The translations under genes were made by a program, and so were the position numbers. A stretch of 64,000 bases of DNA from Streptomyces sp. JH14 (lineage in GTDB: Bacteria; Actinomycetota; Actinomycetes; Streptomycetales; Streptomycetaceae). Every line of letters begins with the position of its first letter. Within the stretch, counting starts at the first letter, position 1. The DNA is taken from positions 5,518,001 through 5,582,000 of the forward strand of contig NZ_JAJNEL010000001.1 in the NCBI RefSeq assembly GCF_029428675.1, written 5' to 3'. The notes beneath the pieces are model-generated. The model did no database searches. It saw only the letters and a program-made list of their open reading frames with translations, and had not been told where the DNA came from. Positions 55,841 through 64,000 of this stretch are shown here, piece by piece.

Positions 55841-57160
55841 TCAGTCGCCCAGGACCCGGCGCAGGTAGTCGTTGGCGAACAGCCGGTCCGGGTCCAGCCG
55901 GTCGCGTACGGCGGTGAACTCGCCGAACCGGGGGTACACCCCGGCCAGATAGGCGGCGTCGCGGGTGTTGACCTTGCCCCAGTGCGGGCGGCCCCCATGG
56001 GCGGTCATGATCCGCTCGACCGCGGTGAAGTACGCCTGGTAGGGCGTGCCCCGGTAGAGATGGACGGCGATGTACGCGCTCTCCCGGCCCGAGGCCGTGG
56101 AGAGCGCGATGTCGTCCGCGGGGGCCGTGCGCACCTCCACGGGGAAACTGATCCGCAGCGGCGAGCGGTCGACCATCGCCTTGACCTCACGCAGTGCCTC
56201 GACTGCGGCCTCGCGCGGCAGGGCGTACTCCATCTCCACGAAGCGGACTCGGCGCGGGCTGGTGAAGACCTTGTACGGGATGTCGGTGTACGTACGGGCC
56301 GACAGGGCGCGGCTGGAGATCTTGGCGATCGACGGGATGGCGCCCGGGACCGCCCGGCCGAGCGAACACGCGACCTGGAAGACCCCGTTGGAGAGGAACT
56401 CGTCCTCGATCCAGCCGCTGACCTTCCCGGGCGGGGCGGCGGGGCCCGCGCTGCGGTTGTTGCGCTTGGTGTTGCAGTTGCCGGTGTGCGGGAACCAGTA
56501 GAACTCGAAGTGCTCGTTCTCGGCGACCAGCTGATCGAAGTCGGCCGTGACCTTGTCGAAGGCCATCGGCTCCTCGCGGGCCGTCAGCAGGAAGACCGGC
56601 TCCACGGCGAACGTGACCGCCGTGATGACACCCAGCGCGCCGAGCCCGATCCGGGCCACCGCGAAGATCTCGGGGTTCTCCTCGGCGGAGCAGGTCAGCA
56701 CCCTGCCGTCCGCCGTGACCAGTTCGAGGGCGCGGATCTGGGCCGCTATGGACGCCGAGTCGCGGCCGGTGCCGTGGGTGCCCGTCGAGGTGGCCCCGGC
56801 GACCGTCTGCTCCATGATGTCGCCCATGTTGGTCAGCGACAGGCCCTCCCGGGCGAGCGCGGTGTTCAGCCGCTTCAGCGGGGTGCCGGCCTCGACGGTC
56901 ACCGTCATCGCCGTCCGGTCGATCTCCCGGATGCCGGTGAGCAGATCGGGGCGGATCAGGACGCCGTCCGTGGCGGCGGTCGCGGTGAAGGAGTGCCCGG
57001 TCCCGACCGCCTTCACCCTCAGGCCGTCCTCGGCCGCCTTGCGCAGCACGTCGGCGAGCTCGTCCACCGAGGCGGGGGACACGGCCCGTACCGGACGGGC
57101 GGTGACATTCCCCGCCCAGTTACGCCACGCGCTCGTCGTCCGTGCGTAGGTGTCGGTCAT
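55841..57160 (-). CDS. FAD-linked sugar-lactone oxidase (D-arabinono-1,4-lactone oxidase family)
   Basis: 439 residues. FAD-binding type 4 domain (VKAVGTGHSFTATAATDGVLI, then MGDIMEQTVAGATSTGTHGTG) and an ALO C-terminal domain ending HWGKVN and RFGEFTAVRDRLDPDRLFANDYL. Relatives oxidise aldonolactones or alditols, producing H2O2. ATG 57160 has GGGGAAG just upstream; the gene overlaps the MFS transporter by 41 nt, so the two are coupled and the transporter may move the substrate (inference). Confidence 0.85.
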   Translation of the reverse strand: MTDTYARTTSAWRNWAGNVTARPVRAVSPASVDELADVLRKAAEDGLRVKAVGTGHSFTATAATDGVLIRPDLLTGIREIDRTAMTVTVEAGTPLKRLNTALAREGLSLTNMGDIMEQTVAGATSTGTHGTGRDSASIAAQIRALELVTADGRVLTCSAEENPEIFAVARIGLGALGVITAVTFAVEPVFLLTAREEPMAFDKVTADFDQLVAENEHFEFYWFPHTGNCNTKRNNRSAGPAAPPGKVSGWIEDEFLSNGVFQVACSLGRAVPGAIPSIAKISSRALSARTYTDIPYKVFTSPRRVRFVEMEYALPREAAVEALREVKAMVDRSPLRISFPVEVRTAPADDIALSTASGRESAYIAVHLYRGTPYQAYFTAVERIMTAHGGRPHWGKVNTRDAAYLAGVYPRFGEFTAVRDRLDPDRLFANDYLRRVLGD

Positions 57161-58364
57161 CTTCCCCGCGCCTCCCCGTAGGAACCGGCTTGCCCAGCCG
57201 GCGATGCCCCAGGAACGCCACCGCGGCCGCGAGCACTCCCGCCACGAAGGGCACGGCGTACCCCGCCTCGGCCCCGGACGCGTCGACCACCCAGCCGGCG
57301 GCCGAGGAGCCGAGCGCCACACCGACGGCGAGCCCGGTACCGGTCCAGGTCATGCCCTCGGTCAGCTTGGCGCGCGGTACGTGCTGTTCGACGAGGGCCA
57401 TGGTGGTGACCATCGTCGGTGCGATGGCGAGGCCCGCGACAAAGAGCGCCACGGCCAGGAACGGCAGGTTCCCGGCCAGTTGGAGGGGGATCATACTCAC
57501 GGCCATGGCGCACACCCCCACCACCCACCTGGTGGACGGCTTTCCCTTGAGATGCAACAGCCCGAAGACCGCTCCGGCGAGGCAGGACCCCAGTGCGTAC
57601 ACGGCCAGCACCAGGCTGGCCGCCGCCTTGTGGCCGTGGTCCTCGGCGAACGCCACCGTCACCACATCGACCGCCCCGAAGATCGCGCCGATCGCCACGA
57701 AGGTGACGACGAGCACCTGAAGACCGGGGGAGCGGAGCGCCGAGCCGTCGCTGTGCTGCTCGCGCGGGTGCGGCACCGGCTCGGTGGCGCGCTGGGCCGT
57801 CAGCCAGAAGACGCCGACGAGCAGGAACACGGCGGCCAGCAGCGGACCCGCCTCGGGGAACCATGCGGTGGACAGACCGATCGAGATGATCGGCCCGAAG
57901 ATGAAGCACACCTCGTCGACGATCGACTCCCACGCGTACGCGGTGTGCAGCTGCTGCGCCGAACCGTGGTAGATCTCCGCCCAGCGTGCCCTGACCATCG
58001 AACCCACGCTGGGCACGCAGCCGGCGCCCGCCGTGAAGACGAACAGGGTCCAGTCCGGCAGCCGCTGCTGCGCGCAGACCAGGAGGCCGGCGACCGCCGC
58101 CATCGCAACCAGGGTGACGGGGCGCAGGACGCGACGCTGCCCGTGCCGGTCGACGAGCCGGGACACCTGCGGGCCGAGCACTGCGGCCGACATCGCCAGC
58201 GTCGCGGAGAGCGCGCCCGCCAGTCCGTAACGGCCGGTGATCTGGGACACCATGGTCACCACGCCGATGCCCATCATGGACAGCGGCATCCGGCCGAAGA
58301 AACCGGCCGCCGAGAACCTCTTGGTGCCGGGGGCGGCGAATATCGCGCGGTAGGGACTGGGCAA
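57120..58364 (-). CDS. MFS transporter, 12 transmembrane segments
   Basis: 414 residues. Hydrophobic helices throughout, with RLVDRHGQRRVLRP in the loop 2-3 position as in MFS motif A. The start is TTG 58364 with GGAG 7 nt upstream. Cargo unknown. It precedes and overlaps the sugar-lactone oxidase gene; divergent from the ferrochelatase. Confidence 0.85.
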   Translation of the reverse strand: MPSPYRAIFAAPGTKRFSAAGFFGRMPLSMMGIGVVTMVSQITGRYGLAGALSATLAMSAAVLGPQVSRLVDRHGQRRVLRPVTLVAMAAVAGLLVCAQQRLPDWTLFVFTAGAGCVPSVGSMVRARWAEIYHGSAQQLHTAYAWESIVDEVCFIFGPIISIGLSTAWFPEAGPLLAAVFLLVGVFWLTAQRATEPVPHPREQHSDGSALRSPGLQVLVVTFVAIGAIFGAVDVVTVAFAEDHGHKAAASLVLAVYALGSCLAGAVFGLLHLKGKPSTRWVVGVCAMAVSMIPLQLAGNLPFLAVALFVAGLAIAPTMVTTMALVEQHVPRAKLTEGMTWTGTGLAVGVALGSSAAGWVVDASGAEAGYAVPFVAGVLAAAVAFLGHRRLGKPVPTGRRGEDDRHLRTDDERVA

Positions 58365-58594
58365 GCGGGGCTCCGGTACAGCGAGGTGATGCGCGGGTGG
58401 TGTCGGCGGTACGTGCAGGGCAATGCCCGTGACGCGAGGCCTGTAATGCGTGAAGGCAGCCGATACAGCTTACGGGCGGGTCACCAGGCCGGAGACCGCG
58501 GACGACGCCGGGGCCCGCCGCCGGACGGACGCGCCGGTGGAGCCGGACGGACGCGCCGACGGACGTCGGTCGAAGCCCTGTCACAGGCGGGTGG

Positions 58595-58607
58595 CAGGAT
58601 CGTTCCC
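58595..58607 (+). promoter_or_regulatory. candidate leaderless -10 of the ferrochelatase gene
   Basis: CAGGAT (58595-58600) ends 7 nt before ATG 58608, with no ribosome site. Confidence 0.35.
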
Positions 58608-59744
58608 ATGTCCGATCTGCGTGCTCCCGCTCCCTACGACGCCCTGCTCCTGCTCTCCTTCGGCGGTCCCGAAGGCCCGGACGACGTGGTTCCGTTCCTG
58701 GCGAATGTGACCCGCGGCCGCGGTATCCCCGAGGAGCGGCTCAAGGAGGTCGGCAAGCACTACTTCCTGTTCGGCGGCGTCAGTCCGATCAACGCCCAGA
58801 ACAGAGCCCTGCTGGACGCCCTGCGCAAGGACTTCGCGGATCACGGGCTCGATCTGCCGGTGTACTGGGGCAACCGCAACTGGGCCCCGTACCTCACCGA
58901 CACCCTGCGCGAGATGACCTCCGACGGGCACCGCCGCATCGCCGTCCTCGCCACCAGCGCCTACGCCTCGTACTCCGGCTGCCGGCAGTACCGGGAGAAC
59001 CTCGCCGAGTCGCTGGCCGTCCTTGAGGCCGAGGGGCTGCCCGTGCCGCGCGTCGACAAGCTCCGGCACTACTTCAACCACCCCGGCTTCGTACGGCCCA
59101 TGGTGGACGGCGTCCTGAAGTCCCTCGCCGACCTCCCCGAGGACGTCAGGGCCGGGGCGCACCTCGCGTTCACCACGCACTCCATCCCCACCTCCGCCGC
59201 CGACGCCTCGGGCCCCCGGGAGACGCACGGCGACGGCGGCGCCTATGTCACCGAACATCTCGACGTCGCCCGGCTGATCGCCGACGCGGTCCGCGAGGAG
59301 ACGGGTATCGATCACCCCTGGCAGCTCGTCTACCAGTCGCGCAGTGGCGCCCCGCACATCCCGTGGCTGGAGCCCGACATCTGCGACCACCTGGAGACGC
59401 TCCACGGGGACGGCGTGCCCGCCGTGGTGATGGCCCCCATCGGCTTCGTCTCCGACCACATGGAGGTCCTGTACGACCTCGACACCGAGGCCACCGCGAA
59501 GGCCGCCGAGCTCGGCCTGCCGGTCCGCCGGTCAGCGACGGTCGGCGCCGACCCGCGGTTCGCCGCGGCCGTGCGCGAGCTCGTGCTGGAGCGCGCCGCC
59601 ACCGAGCAGGGACGCCCGGTGGAGCGGTGCGCGCTCGGGGCGCTCGGCCCGAGCCATGACCTCTGCCCCGTCGGCTGTTGCCCGGCCCGTGCCCCCAAGC
59701 CCGCTGCCGCGGGCGCCGACAGTCCCTACGCCCAGGAGCGCTGA
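58608..59744 (+). CDS. hemH: coproporphyrin III ferrochelatase
   Basis: 378 residues. GGPEGPDDVVPFLANVTRGR is the ferrochelatase start; THSIP is the metal-ligand histidine region; APIGFVSDHMEVLYDLD is the conserved C-terminal block. Cys125 (SGCRQY) and cysteines near the end (RCALG, LCPVGCC) fit the [2Fe-2S] cluster of actinobacterial enzymes. In actinobacteria this enzyme inserts iron into coproporphyrin III (protoporphyrin-independent route; also called cpfC). Followed 4 nt later by the inositol monophosphatase gene. Confidence 0.92.
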   Translation: MSDLRAPAPYDALLLLSFGGPEGPDDVVPFLANVTRGRGIPEERLKEVGKHYFLFGGVSPINAQNRALLDALRKDFADHGLDLPVYWGNRNWAPYLTDTLREMTSDGHRRIAVLATSAYASYSGCRQYRENLAESLAVLEAEGLPVPRVDKLRHYFNHPGFVRPMVDGVLKSLADLPEDVRAGAHLAFTTHSIPTSAADASGPRETHGDGGAYVTEHLDVARLIADAVREETGIDHPWQLVYQSRSGAPHIPWLEPDICDHLETLHGDGVPAVVMAPIGFVSDHMEVLYDLDTEATAKAAELGLPVRRSATVGADPRFAAAVRELVLERAATEQGRPVERCALGALGPSHDLCPVGCCPARAPKPAAAGADSPYAQER

Positions 59745-59748
59745 ACCC

Positions 59749-60585
59749 GTGACGTCCGTGCCCTCTGAGACCGACCCCGTCCTCTCCGAACTGCTCGACC
59801 TCGCCCTGGAGGCGGCCCGGCGCGCGGGTGCACTGCTGCGCGACGGCCGCCCCGTCGATCTGGGCGTGGCCGCGACCAAGTCCAGCCCCGTCGATGTCGT
59901 CACCGAGATGGACATCGCCGCCGAGAAGCTGATCACCGGCTTCCTCACCGAACGCCGCCCCCGCGACGGCTTCCTCGGTGAGGAAGGCGCCAGTTCCGAG
60001 GGCAGCAGCGGCATCCGCTGGGTCATCGACCCGCTCGACGGCACGGTGAACTACCTCTACGGACTGCCGACCTGGGCCGTCTCCATCGCGGCCGAGCGGA
60101 ACGGCGAGCGGGTCGTCGGCGTCGTGGAGGCCCCGATGCGCGGCGAGACGTACCACGCGGTCCTCGGCGGCGGTGCGTACGCAAACGGCGGGGCCTACGG
60201 CAAGGGTGCCGCGCTGCGCACCCGGCCCGCACCGCCGCTCGGCCAGGCACTGGTCGCCACCGGTTTCAACTACGTCGCCGACGTCCGTACGCACCAGGCG
60301 GACATCGCCCGGCAGCTGATCCCGAAGCTGCGCGACATCCGGCGCGGCGGTTCGGCGGCCGTCGATCTGTGCGATGTGGCAGCGGGCCGGCTGGACGGCT
60401 ACTACGAGCGCGGACTCCACCCGTGGGACCTCGCGGCCGGTGACCTGATCGCCCGGGAGGCGGGCGCCCGCACCGGCGGTCGGCCCGGACTCCCCGCCGA
60501 CGGCGACCTGACGGTGGCCGCGTCGCCGGGCGTCTTCGAGCTCCTGCAGCCCCTCCTGGACGAGCTGGGAGCCTGGCACGACTGA
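59749..60585 (+). CDS. inositol monophosphatase family protein
   Basis: 278 residues. Metal sites FLGEEG, WVIDPLDGTVNY and HPWDLAAGDLI are all present. Hydrolyses inositol-1-phosphate or a related sugar phosphate. GTG 59749 is the start, with AGGAG 10 nt upstream, inside the ferrochelatase operon. Confidence 0.9.
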   Translation: MTSVPSETDPVLSELLDLALEAARRAGALLRDGRPVDLGVAATKSSPVDVVTEMDIAAEKLITGFLTERRPRDGFLGEEGASSEGSSGIRWVIDPLDGTVNYLYGLPTWAVSIAAERNGERVVGVVEAPMRGETYHAVLGGGAYANGGAYGKGAALRTRPAPPLGQALVATGFNYVADVRTHQADIARQLIPKLRDIRRGGSAAVDLCDVAAGRLDGYYERGLHPWDLAAGDLIAREAGARTGGRPGLPADGDLTVAASPGVFELLQPLLDELGAWHD

Positions 60586-60636
60586 CCGGACCGCCGGCAA
60601 AGCCCCTGGTACGGGCTGTGGTGGACGCTCAGGGAC

Positions 60637-60680
60637 GGCACAGGGCCCCGGCGTCGGTGATGACGCCGGGGCCCTGTGCC
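60637..60680. terminator. bidirectional hairpin terminator
   Basis: A perfect 19-bp stem (ggcacagggccccggcgtc and its complement) with a 6-nt loop, between the phosphatase gene and the convergent 57-residue gene. Confidence 0.92.
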
Positions 60681-60686
60681 GACGAC

Positions 60687-60860
60687 TCAGACGGCCGTGG
60701 CGCCGATCTCGACGCCGTGCTCGGCGGCCAGACGGCGGAGATCGTCCAGCTCGCTCTGCTCGACGTCCGCGAGGAAGTCGTCGCCCGTCTCGCGGGCCTT
60801 GGTGAGGTCGGACTGGGTGGTCCTGATGCGTTGCAGCAGACCTGCGGTGAAAGCGTCCAT
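60687..60860 (-). CDS. small conserved hypothetical protein
   Basis: 57 residues from ATG 60860 (GAGG upstream); an in-frame ATG at 60875 also exists. It is highly charged and helical (RTTQSDLTKARETGDDFLADVEQSELDDLRR) and probably forms a two-helix coiled-coil unit. Found by me before cutRS in Streptomyces, from memory. Function unknown. Confidence 0.7.
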   Translation of the reverse strand: MDAFTAGLLQRIRTTQSDLTKARETGDDFLADVEQSELDDLRRLAAEHGVEIGATAV

Positions 60861-61217
60861 AGTGCGCCCCCTCATCGTGGGTCGGTGGCACGGGGGTGTG
60901 CCCGGGTTTCCCTCCGCCGAGGGCGGTAGGGCGGGTGATCACGCACTCTCCGGGGACGGAGCGGCCGTGGAGTGCCACATGCATGACGTGATCGCGGGTG
61001 TGAATTCGTCCTCCCCAGGCCCAGGCTCAGAGAAACCTCAACTGGCCCGGAAATCCGGTGAATTCCCGGAACCCGCAGGTGGTGCCCCGTCGCCTTACCG
61101 CCGGTTTATACGCGTTGCGGGCAGGATGTAGCCGCACAGACAGTGCTGCTGAGCGGCCCGGATCACGGTCCGTGGGCTCATTCGGACGTTCTGAAGTTTC
61201 AAAGGAAGGACAGCGCC
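60861..61217. promoter_or_regulatory. upstream region of cutRS
   Basis: A gene-free 357 nt with promoters for the small gene (minus) and cutR (plus). No element matches strongly enough to name. Confidence 0.3.
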
Positions 61218-61871
61218 GTGCGCGTACTCGTCGTGGAGGACGAGCAGCTGCTCGCCGATGCGGTGGCCACCGGACTGCGCCGGGAGGCCATGGCCGTCGA
61301 CGTCGTGTACGACGGTGCGGCTGCCCTGGAGCGCATCGAGGTCAACGACTACGACGTGGTGGTGCTGGACCGGGACCTCCCCCTGGTGCACGGCGACGAC
61401 GTCTGCCGCCGTGTCGTCGAGCTGGGCATGCCGACCCGGGTACTGATGCTCACCGCGTCCGGGGACGTCAGCGACCGGGTGGAAGGACTGGAGCTCGGCG
61501 CCGACGACTATCTGCCCAAGCCGTTCGCCTTCAGCGAGCTGACCGCGCGGGTACGGGCCCTCGGGCGCCGTACCACCGTCGCGCTGCCGCCCGTCCTGGA
61601 GCGCGCCGGCATCAAGCTGGACCCCAACCGCCGCGAGGTCTTCCGCGACGAGCAGGAGATCCAGCTCGCGCCGAAGGAGTTCGCCGTGCTGGAGGTCCTG
61701 ATGCGCAGCGAGGGCGCGGTCGTCTCGGCCGAGCAGCTCCTGGAGAAGGCCTGGGACGAGAACACCGACCCGTTCACCAACGTCGTCCGCGTGACGGTCA
61801 TGACGCTGCGCCGCAAACTCGGCGAGCCGCCGGTGATCGTCACCGTGCCCGGCTCCGGATACCGGATCTGA
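61218..61871 (+). CDS. cutR: response regulator CutR (OmpR family)
   Basis: 217 residues, the known CutR length. Receiver domain with Asp51 (VVVLDRDLPLVHGD) and Lys in YLPKPFAFSEL; an OmpR-type winged helix follows (LAPKEFAVLEVLM, then VVRVTVMTLRRKLG). GTG 61218 has AAGGAAGGA about 8 nt upstream. Works with CutS downstream, 5 nt away. Confidence 0.92.
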   Translation: MRVLVVEDEQLLADAVATGLRREAMAVDVVYDGAAALERIEVNDYDVVVLDRDLPLVHGDDVCRRVVELGMPTRVLMLTASGDVSDRVEGLELGADDYLPKPFAFSELTARVRALGRRTTVALPPVLERAGIKLDPNRREVFRDEQEIQLAPKEFAVLEVLMRSEGAVVSAEQLLEKAWDENTDPFTNVVRVTVMTLRRKLGEPPVIVTVPGSGYRI

Positions 61872-61876
61872 CCGCC

Positions 61877-63112
61877 GTGTCCGCCGCCCCCGCGCCACCC
61901 TCGGCGCCTCCGAAGCCCACCTGGGACCCCAAACAGCTGGAGCCCCCGTACCCCTGGCTGCGCCCGACCATCCGCATACGGCTCACCCTGCTGTACGGCG
62001 GGATGTTCCTGATCGCCGGCATCCTGCTGCTCTCGATCATCTACATGCTGGCCGCACAGGCTCTGCATGTGGGCAGCGAGCTGCCGTTCAAGATCGTCAG
62101 CGGCCAGGTGTCCAGCGAGGTGTGCAATCTCTCCGGGGAGGGGTCGTCGCCGAGCGCCGTCAACGCGGCCATGAACTCCTGCGTCAACCATCAGCGCCAG
62201 CAGGCGCTCGACACGCTCCTGAACCGCTCGCTGCTGGCTCTCGTCGGTCTGAGCGTCATCGCTTTCGCCTTCGGCTACGCCATGGCGGGACGAGTGCTCT
62301 CCCCGCTGGGCCGGATCACCCGTACCGCCCGCAGGGTGGCGGGCACGGACCTGTCCCGGCGGATCGAGCTGGACGGACCGGACGACGAGCTCAAGGAGCT
62401 CGCCGACACCTTCGACGACATGCTCGACCGGCTGGAGCGGGCCTTCACGGCGCAGCAGCGGTTCGTCGGCAACGCCTCGCACGAGCTGCGCACCCCGCTG
62501 GCGATCAACCGCACGCTGCTGGAGGTCCATCTCTCCGACCCGGAGGCACCGCCGGAACTCCAGCAGCTCGGCAAGACCCTGCTGGCCACCAATGAGCGCA
62601 GCGAGCAGCTGGTCGAGGGCCTGCTGCTGCTCGCCCGCAGCGACAACCAGATCATCGAGCGCAAACCGGTCGACCTCGCCGAGGTCGCCTCCCGCGCGCT
62701 CGACCAGACGCGCGGCGAGGCCGAGGCGAAGGGGGTGGAGATCCGCGCCGAGATCGTGCCCGCCGTCGTCCAGGGCAACGGCGTGCTGCTGGAGCGGATC
62801 GCGCTGAACCTCGTACAGAACGCCGTGCGCTACAACGTCCGGGAAGGGGGCTGGGTGGAGGTCACCACCGAGCTGCAGCCGGGTCAGGCCGTTCTGGTGG
62901 TCTCGAACACCGGCCCGGTGGTGCCGGCGTACGAGATCGACAACCTCTTCGAGCCCTTCAGGCGCCTGCGTACGGAGCGGACGGGCAGCGACAAGGGGGT
63001 CGGGCTCGGCCTGTCGATCGCACGGTCCGTCGCGCGCGCTCACGGCGGCCGGATCATCGCGGAGCCCCGTGAAGGCGGTGGTCTCGTGATGCGCGTCACC
63101 GTACCGGTCTGA
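61877..63112 (+). CDS. cutS: sensor histidine kinase CutS
   Basis: 411 residues. Transmembrane helices at about 36-60 and 117-136 flank a short extracytoplasmic domain with two cysteines, Cys83 and Cys102. HAMP region, then the phospho-acceptor His202 (NASHELRTPLAINR) and a HATPase domain (LNLVQNAVRYN, VGLGLSIARSVARAHGG). In the literature the two conserved cysteines of CutS are linked to sensing extracellular protein folding. GTG 61877. Confidence 0.92.
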   Translation: MSAAPAPPSAPPKPTWDPKQLEPPYPWLRPTIRIRLTLLYGGMFLIAGILLLSIIYMLAAQALHVGSELPFKIVSGQVSSEVCNLSGEGSSPSAVNAAMNSCVNHQRQQALDTLLNRSLLALVGLSVIAFAFGYAMAGRVLSPLGRITRTARRVAGTDLSRRIELDGPDDELKELADTFDDMLDRLERAFTAQQRFVGNASHELRTPLAINRTLLEVHLSDPEAPPELQQLGKTLLATNERSEQLVEGLLLLARSDNQIIERKPVDLAEVASRALDQTRGEAEAKGVEIRAEIVPAVVQGNGVLLERIALNLVQNAVRYNVREGGWVEVTTELQPGQAVLVVSNTGPVVPAYEIDNLFEPFRRLRTERTGSDKGVGLGLSIARSVARAHGGRIIAEPREGGGLVMRVTVPV

Positions 63113-63518
63113 GAGGCTGGTCCGAGCGAATCGTCCACGAATTGCCCCGTTCGCTTTGAGCGGAATTTTCGGGACCCGTGCCGTGAGGAACCCTGTGTGA
63201 TCGATCACAGGATCGAATTTCGGCACGTCCACGCTCCGTGATCAGGCCTCCCACCAAAAATCCGGCAAAAAGCAGGGTTTTCGGGGGCCGATATCACGGG
63301 AAGTACACGGGGTGGCACCCGTGAAGCACTCCGTTCGGACCGTGTACGGTCCCCTTCGCCACCCAAGCCGATCGCTCTCGAGAGGTCCGCTCGGGTGTCG
63401 ATTGAGTAACAGACCTTGATGTGAGGCAAAATCTCCGCCTCAGGTCGGGCACAAGTCCGGCCTCTCACGCGTTACGTGCGCTGAGACACCGCAGACACCC
63501 AGAGGGGGAGAGCGACAA
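63113..63518. promoter_or_regulatory. intergenic region with perfect 14-bp palindrome
   Basis: TGTGATCGATCACA at 63196-63209. The half-sites resemble a Crp box, but the spacer is 4 nt where Crp needs 6. No gene. AT-rich segment around 63255-63290. A DUF4193 promoter is expected in the last 120 nt but no -35/-10 pair is convincing. Confidence 0.4.
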
Positions 63519-63815
63519 ATGGCAACGGATTACGACACCCCACGCAAGACCGACGACGACGTCGACCAGGACAGCCTTGAAGAGCTCAAGGCGCGCCGGA
63601 GCGACAAGACGGCGTCCGCCGTCGACGTCGACGAGTTCGACGCAGCCGAAGGACTGGAGCTGCCCGGCGCAGACCTGTCCAATGAGGAACTGGCCGTAAG
63701 GGTTCTGCCCAAGCAGGCCGACGAGTTCACGTGCATGAGCTGCTTCCTCGTGCACCACCGGAGTCAGCTGGCCCGCGAGAAGAACGGCCAGCCGATCTGC
63801 CGCGACTGCGACTAG
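63519..63815 (+). CDS. DUF4193 family protein
   Basis: 98 residues. An acidic N-terminus, then a zinc-ribbon-like end with CMSC and CRDC (EFTCMSCFLVHHRSQL, QPICRDCD). Very conserved in actinobacteria; function unknown. GGGGGAG lies 8-10 nt before ATG 63519. Confidence 0.92.
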   Translation: MATDYDTPRKTDDDVDQDSLEELKARRSDKTASAVDVDEFDAAEGLELPGADLSNEELAVRVLPKQADEFTCMSCFLVHHRSQLAREKNGQPICRDCD

Positions 63816-63827
63816 GTTCGGTCGGCC

Positions 63828-64000
63828 GTGGCAGGCGACACACCGTTCCGTAAGCGGCACCTGTGGCGCAAGAGGTCGTCGGAGGCGTATCAGGGCGGTA
63901 CAGGCCCGGTGGAAGGCGTAGCAGCGCCTGCCGAGCGGTCCGCCCTGCCGCCCTCCGCGGGCGAGTGGGACGACGAGCGGGGCCGCTGGGCCTCGCTCGA
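63828..64000 (+). CDS. hypothetical protein, partial (C-terminus outside window)
   Basis: 57 codons visible from GTG 63828 with no stop before the edge. Starts AGDTPFRKRHLWRKRSSEAYQ, basic, then Pro/Ala-rich. No clear ribosome site but it is 12 nt after the DUF4193 stop, so it may be coupled. Family not recognisable from this piece. Confidence 0.55.
   Translation, partial: MAGDTPFRKRHLWRKRSSEAYQGGTGPVEGVAAPAERSALPPSAGEWDDERGRWASL

Noticed and set aside
63196..63209. Crp site
   Set aside because: Half-sites fit but the spacer is 4 nt, not the 6 nt required, so it is reported only as an unexplained palindrome.

Overview
The window is high-GC actinobacterial chromosome and almost certainly Streptomyces. 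Genes are densely packed, GTG starts and strong purine-rich ribosome sites are common, and it carries whiH, hrdB (principal sigma factor), sepH and cutRS together with the topoisomerase IV genes parE and parC. From memory, the backbone follows the S. coelicolor core order from about SCO5815 (recQ-like) through whiH (SCO5819), hrdB (SCO5820), parE (SCO5822), parC (SCO5836), ptsH (SCO5841), sepH (SCO5855) and cutRS (SCO5862-5863). That orthology is recalled, not computed. I see no prophage, transposon, CRISPR array, rRNA or tRNA.

Layout. 1-3 kb: a partial gene, a relic of a second recQ 3' end, and an intact recQ-like helicase. 3.1-9.3 kb: an accessory minus-strand cluster that reads as (hydroxy)proline catabolism: GntR regulator, proline racemase/4-hydroxyproline epimerase, DapA-family deaminase/lyase, and a three-part FAD/[2Fe-2S] dehydrogenase. 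ATGTCAC/GTGACAT sites sit in front of three of its units. Perfect DnaA boxes lie in the gaps around it. 9.4-18 kb: a decayed aminopeptidase P start, a DUF4192 gene, an NrtR-like Nudix regulator, a one-chain ABC transporter, whiH, hrdB and a secreted trypsin-like protease. 18-23.4 kb: DUF7455, parE, a small membrane protein and a NarL-type two-component system. 23.5-32.8 kb: an organic-acid block with a DUF485/acetate-type symporter pair, a CitA/DpiA-type two-component system, a LacI regulator, an HTH-citrate synthase fusion facing a conventional citrate synthase-like gene, and a CobW/COG0523 GTPase. 32.8-46.7 kb: parC, a pair of M16 peptidases, an M23 peptidase behind a c-di-AMP (ydaO) riboswitch, a GntR regulator, HPr, a large GNAT/acyl-CoA-synthetase-like protein, DUF5998, a phosphodiesterase-like protein and thymidine kinase. 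47-52.2 kb: a more accessory stretch (DJ-1-like, winged-helix AlkZ-like, MDR oxidoreductase, a frameshifted WYL regulator, VOC protein). 52.4-64 kb: sulfurtransferase, sepH, a membrane protein, a sugar-lactone-type FAD oxidase, MFS transporter, coproporphyrin ferrochelatase, inositol monophosphatase, cutRS, DUF4193 and a truncated last gene.

Regulatory themes visible in the DNA: several strong hairpin terminators between convergent genes, a set of likely leaderless mRNAs in which a -10-like hexamer ends 6-7 nt before the start codon, and inverted repeats in front of regulators (Nudix, LacI, HTH-citrate synthase). Points most worth following up are the HTH-citrate synthase fusion with its AT-rich palindromic divergent promoter, the hydroxyproline-type cluster with its operator set, the local concentration of DnaA boxes, and three decaying genes (recQ tail, pepP head, WYL regulator).
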